Shown: piece by piece, positions 62,242 to 64,000 of the stretch
Layout of the letters: each line of letters begins with the position of its first letter
How positions within the stretch are numbered: position 1 is the stretch's first letter
Assembly: GCF_013377085.1 (NCBI RefSeq)
Contig: NZ_JACAAX010000003.1
Location: 210,384 to 274,383 of the forward strand
Reading direction: 5' to 3'
DNA: 64,000 bases
Source of the DNA: Rhodoplanes sp.
GTDB taxonomy: Bacteria; Pseudomonadota; Alphaproteobacteria; Rhizobiales; Xanthobacteraceae
Translations under genes and position numbers: made by a program
Notes under the pieces: generated by a model
The model's database searches: none
The model's input: only the letters and a program-made list of their open reading frames with translations
What the model was told of the DNA's origin: nothing

Positions 62242-62826
62242 GCCCCCATCATCGGACGACTAACAAGAATTAACAAGACCTGTTAGCGACGGAGATTCCG
62301 TGCCGCAGGGCGCCTCCGTCTCCACGCGACGCCCCCTCATCCCGACCTTCTCCCCGCCAGCGGGGAGAAGGAGCGCGGGCGCCGCGGCAGGACGACGTCG
62401 TCATGCGCGGGCTCGACCCGCGCATCCAGCAAGTCGCAAAAAAACGCTGAATTCGCAGCATGTTGTCGCCGGGCCAGGACGTCGCCGCCGGCGGCCTCCG
62501 AAAACCAGCAGCGGCGTTCCTGGAACCAAGAAAAAGAAGTCTAGGAAAGTGCGGGTGCCAACAGCGGAGATAAGGCCCGGCAAGTGAGTCGGGCCGAGTG
62601 GTTAACACCTGACGCTTGGTACCCGCCCTGGGCCACTGTCCTGCGCCGATTGGGAATAGATGCAAAGTGCCAGAAACAGACATCAGCATGCTCCTCAATC
62701 ACCACGTTGGCGCGCAACAAAATCGGGAATTGTGAGGCCAGGCGCTTCCGCGATCTTGAGATTTATGACTAGATCGAATTTCGTTGGCTGCTCGATGGGG
62801 AAAGGCAGCCGCTAAGGGCCGCGTCT
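62242..62826. other. Boundary region between parDE and the right-edge AT-richer segment
   Basis: About 585 bases with no supported gene. The left half holds the parDE promoter side and the second 165-base direct repeat (62308-62472). From about 62520 the DNA becomes visibly richer in A and T. Several short open frames exist but none has features. A tRNA-like string near 62590 was considered and rejected. Confidence 0.5.
62308..62472. repeat. 165-bp direct repeat, right copy
   Basis: Starts GGGCGCCTCCGTCTCCACGC and ends CATGTTGTCGCCGG. Same length and order as the left copy at 61425-61589. Confidence 0.85.
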
Positions 62827-63906
62827 ATGAAGCAAGACCGAAGCGAGCCAATCGGGATACTAAAATCGCTCTGGACAAAGAACGAGGCGGGCGTCTGGGT
62901 CATACATGGCATCAAGGGAGTCGACTTGAAGCCCCGCCAAGGCTTTGAAGCAGACTATTTCAAAATCAAAGACGAAATGGTCCTGCTTACTGAACGGCCA
63001 GGACCTGTGATTCGGGATTTCTTCGCTACATTTGGTCACACTGAGTTTCTAATTAGACAAAGCATCGTTCCGATCGTTGCTTGGAACGACGGCGATAGAG
63101 GAATACGTTGTATCGGAACAGGCTTCTTCATAAGCGCCTCGGGCTTCCTAATGACAGCGGCCCATGTCGTCAGAGACCCGATAGATGATGAATACGCAAG
63201 CTTCACCCAAATCGCCGACAAAGCTTTCAAGTTCGATAAGTCCTTGCACATGGGGGTTCTGCTTCCCGCTAACCCTGCGATGAGAACCGCCCCTCCTGAA
63301 GTGTTCAACGGTCCAGACGAAATTCGTGGCGCAGACTCATTCATTGTACCGATCGAGTGGGCCTTACATTGGGGGCAAGAAGTGGTTGGACCTTTGTTTC
63401 ATATGAAGCCCGAGTACAAACTCGATCTCGACATCGCGGTTTGCAAGGTCGCCGAAAATCGAATTGGCGGCTCCTATCAACCGCTTAACGTCGGTCAACA
63501 CGATTTAAAGATCGGCGACCGAGCAGTCGCAATCGGATACGCCGAGATGGAAAGCATTCAGTTCGGCCAAGCGGTCTATCAGCCGTCATTGGTAGTGTCC
63601 GTCGGATCCATTACGAACATCTACCCAGATAACATCACTAAAAAGGAGGCAACGACGCCTGGGCCATGTTTTGAGTTCGACGCGAAGATTCCGGGAAAGA
63701 TGAGCGGCGCCCCAATTCTTGTCGGGTCGGGCATCATTACCAAGGGGGTCGTTAGTCGAAGCTGGCAAGATGAAAAGCGCGCTAGCGGCAGTCTGATCGC
63801 TCCCATGATGGGTTTGGGCTTGAGCGCAGCGAACGAAAAAAGCCTCCTTCAAATCATGCAGGAGGGAAACGAAGGAATGGCCCAAATGATGGGAAGAGAC
63901 CTTTGA
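62827..63906 (+). CDS. Trypsin-like serine protease family protein, likely horizontally acquired
   Basis: 359-residue protein with a chymotrypsin/S1-like fold. The triad is visible: His113 in MTAAHVV, Asp202 in DLDIAVCKV and Ser293 in GKMSGAPIL, with the GTGFFIS strand before the His. About 75 residues precede the protease domain with no signal peptide, so it looks cytoplasmic. This is unlike DegP-type enzymes: no PDZ domain, and about 50 residues follow the Ser region. Codon use is clearly more AT-rich than the rest of the window, a sign of transfer. An in-frame partner-like start lies 26 bases after its stop region. Its target and role are unknown. Confidence 0.82.
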   Translation: MKQDRSEPIGILKSLWTKNEAGVWVIHGIKGVDLKPRQGFEADYFKIKDEMVLLTERPGPVIRDFFATFGHTEFLIRQSIVPIVAWNDGDRGIRCIGTGFFISASGFLMTAAHVVRDPIDDEYASFTQIADKAFKFDKSLHMGVLLPANPAMRTAPPEVFNGPDEIRGADSFIVPIEWALHWGQEVVGPLFHMKPEYKLDLDIAVCKVAENRIGGSYQPLNVGQHDLKIGDRAVAIGYAEMESIQFGQAVYQPSLVVSVGSITNIYPDNITKKEATTPGPCFEFDAKIPGKMSGAPILVGSGIITKGVVSRSWQDEKRASGSLIAPMMGLGLSAANEKSLLQIMQEGNEGMAQMMGRDL

Positions 63907-63934
63907 TCATAAGTTAACCGCAGGAGGTCGTCGA

Positions 63935-64000
63935 ATGTCGACTGTGGGTCATTTGCGGACTTATCGACGGCCGGAGAAGCGCCTTTCGCCCGTCCGTTCC
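63935..64000 (+). CDS. Start of an unidentified reading frame (3' partial)
   Basis: ATG at 63935 with a perfect AGGAGG seven bases upstream, open to the end of the window (22 residues: STVGHLRTYRRPEKRLSPVR). It begins 28 bases after the trypsin-like protease stop and may be co-transcribed with it. Too little is visible to name it. Confidence 0.45.
   Translation, partial: MSTVGHLRTYRRPEKRLSPVRS

Noticed and set aside
62584..62640. tRNA-like string (GCCGAGTGGTTAA) resembling a Leu/Ser D-arm
   Set aside because: No matching acceptor, anticodon or T-arm could be found around it, and the D-stem does not close. Chance similarity.

Overview
The window is GC-rich DNA with long antisense reading frames on both strands, as expected for a high-GC alphaproteobacterium. 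Several neighbourhoods are typical of Hyphomicrobiales (Rhizobiales): a twin-membrane protein, PduO-type adenosyltransferase, etfB, etfA and 3-hydroxybutyryl-CoA dehydrogenase run; a ptsN, DUF1150 and Hsp20 group; and a cstA-ybdD pair. Two adjacent rquA-type genes point to a rhodoquinone-making member of that order. A Rhodoplanes-like purple bacterium would fit, but this is inference; no rRNA or tRNA gene is present to confirm it.

Layout. 1-8760: the end of a nitrate/taurine-type ABC ATPase, an L,D-transpeptidase, two large sensor GGDEF-EAL proteins and a host-attachment-family protein. 8960-14974: an NAD-dependent epimerase and a PLP enzyme, then the adenosyltransferase/ETF/hydroxybutyryl-CoA dehydrogenase run. 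15158-22243: a DMT exporter, an LVIVD-repeat exported protein, signal peptidase I, TldD and a HigBA-like toxin-antitoxin pair. 22320-29543: an Fe3+/phosphonate-type ABC transporter, then cstA-ybdD. 29896-42292: an accessory catabolic region containing a hydratase, three cupins, a hydroxyisobutyrate-dehydrogenase-like enzyme, a tripartite tricarboxylate transporter (TTT), a CocE-type hydrolase, a gamma-glutamyltransferase-like enzyme and an enoyl-CoA hydratase. 42342-43991: tandem rquA paralogues. 44314-51761: a CBS-BON protein, a metal-dependent amidohydrolase with an Ldh-family dehydrogenase, and a second TTT operon led by a Gfo/Idh oxidoreductase. 52090-54288: a decaying hydratase/dehydrogenase pseudogene followed by two exported proteins, one a parallel beta-helix. 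54611-61329: TauE/SafE, a PuuE-like deacetylase, ptsN, DUF1150, hsp20 behind a ROSE-like RNA thermometer, panE-like reductase, a second L,D-transpeptidase and an AapJ-like binding protein. 61677-64000: a parDE module between two 165-bp direct repeats, then visibly AT-richer DNA with a trypsin-like protease.

The non-coding DNA is unusually structured. At least three families of palindromic repeats sit in intergenic gaps, mostly within about 45 bases of a stop codon. One family has full copies of about 195 bp bounded by terminal inverted repeats (26938-27146, 58331-58524). Another follows each of three ABC/TTT binding-protein genes.

The most notable biology is the tandem rquA pair (two divergent candidate ubiquinone-to-rhodoquinone enzymes), the ROSE-type thermometer, the repeat-flanked parDE module and the foreign-looking protease at the right edge. 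No CRISPR array, complete insertion sequence, rRNA or tRNA was found.
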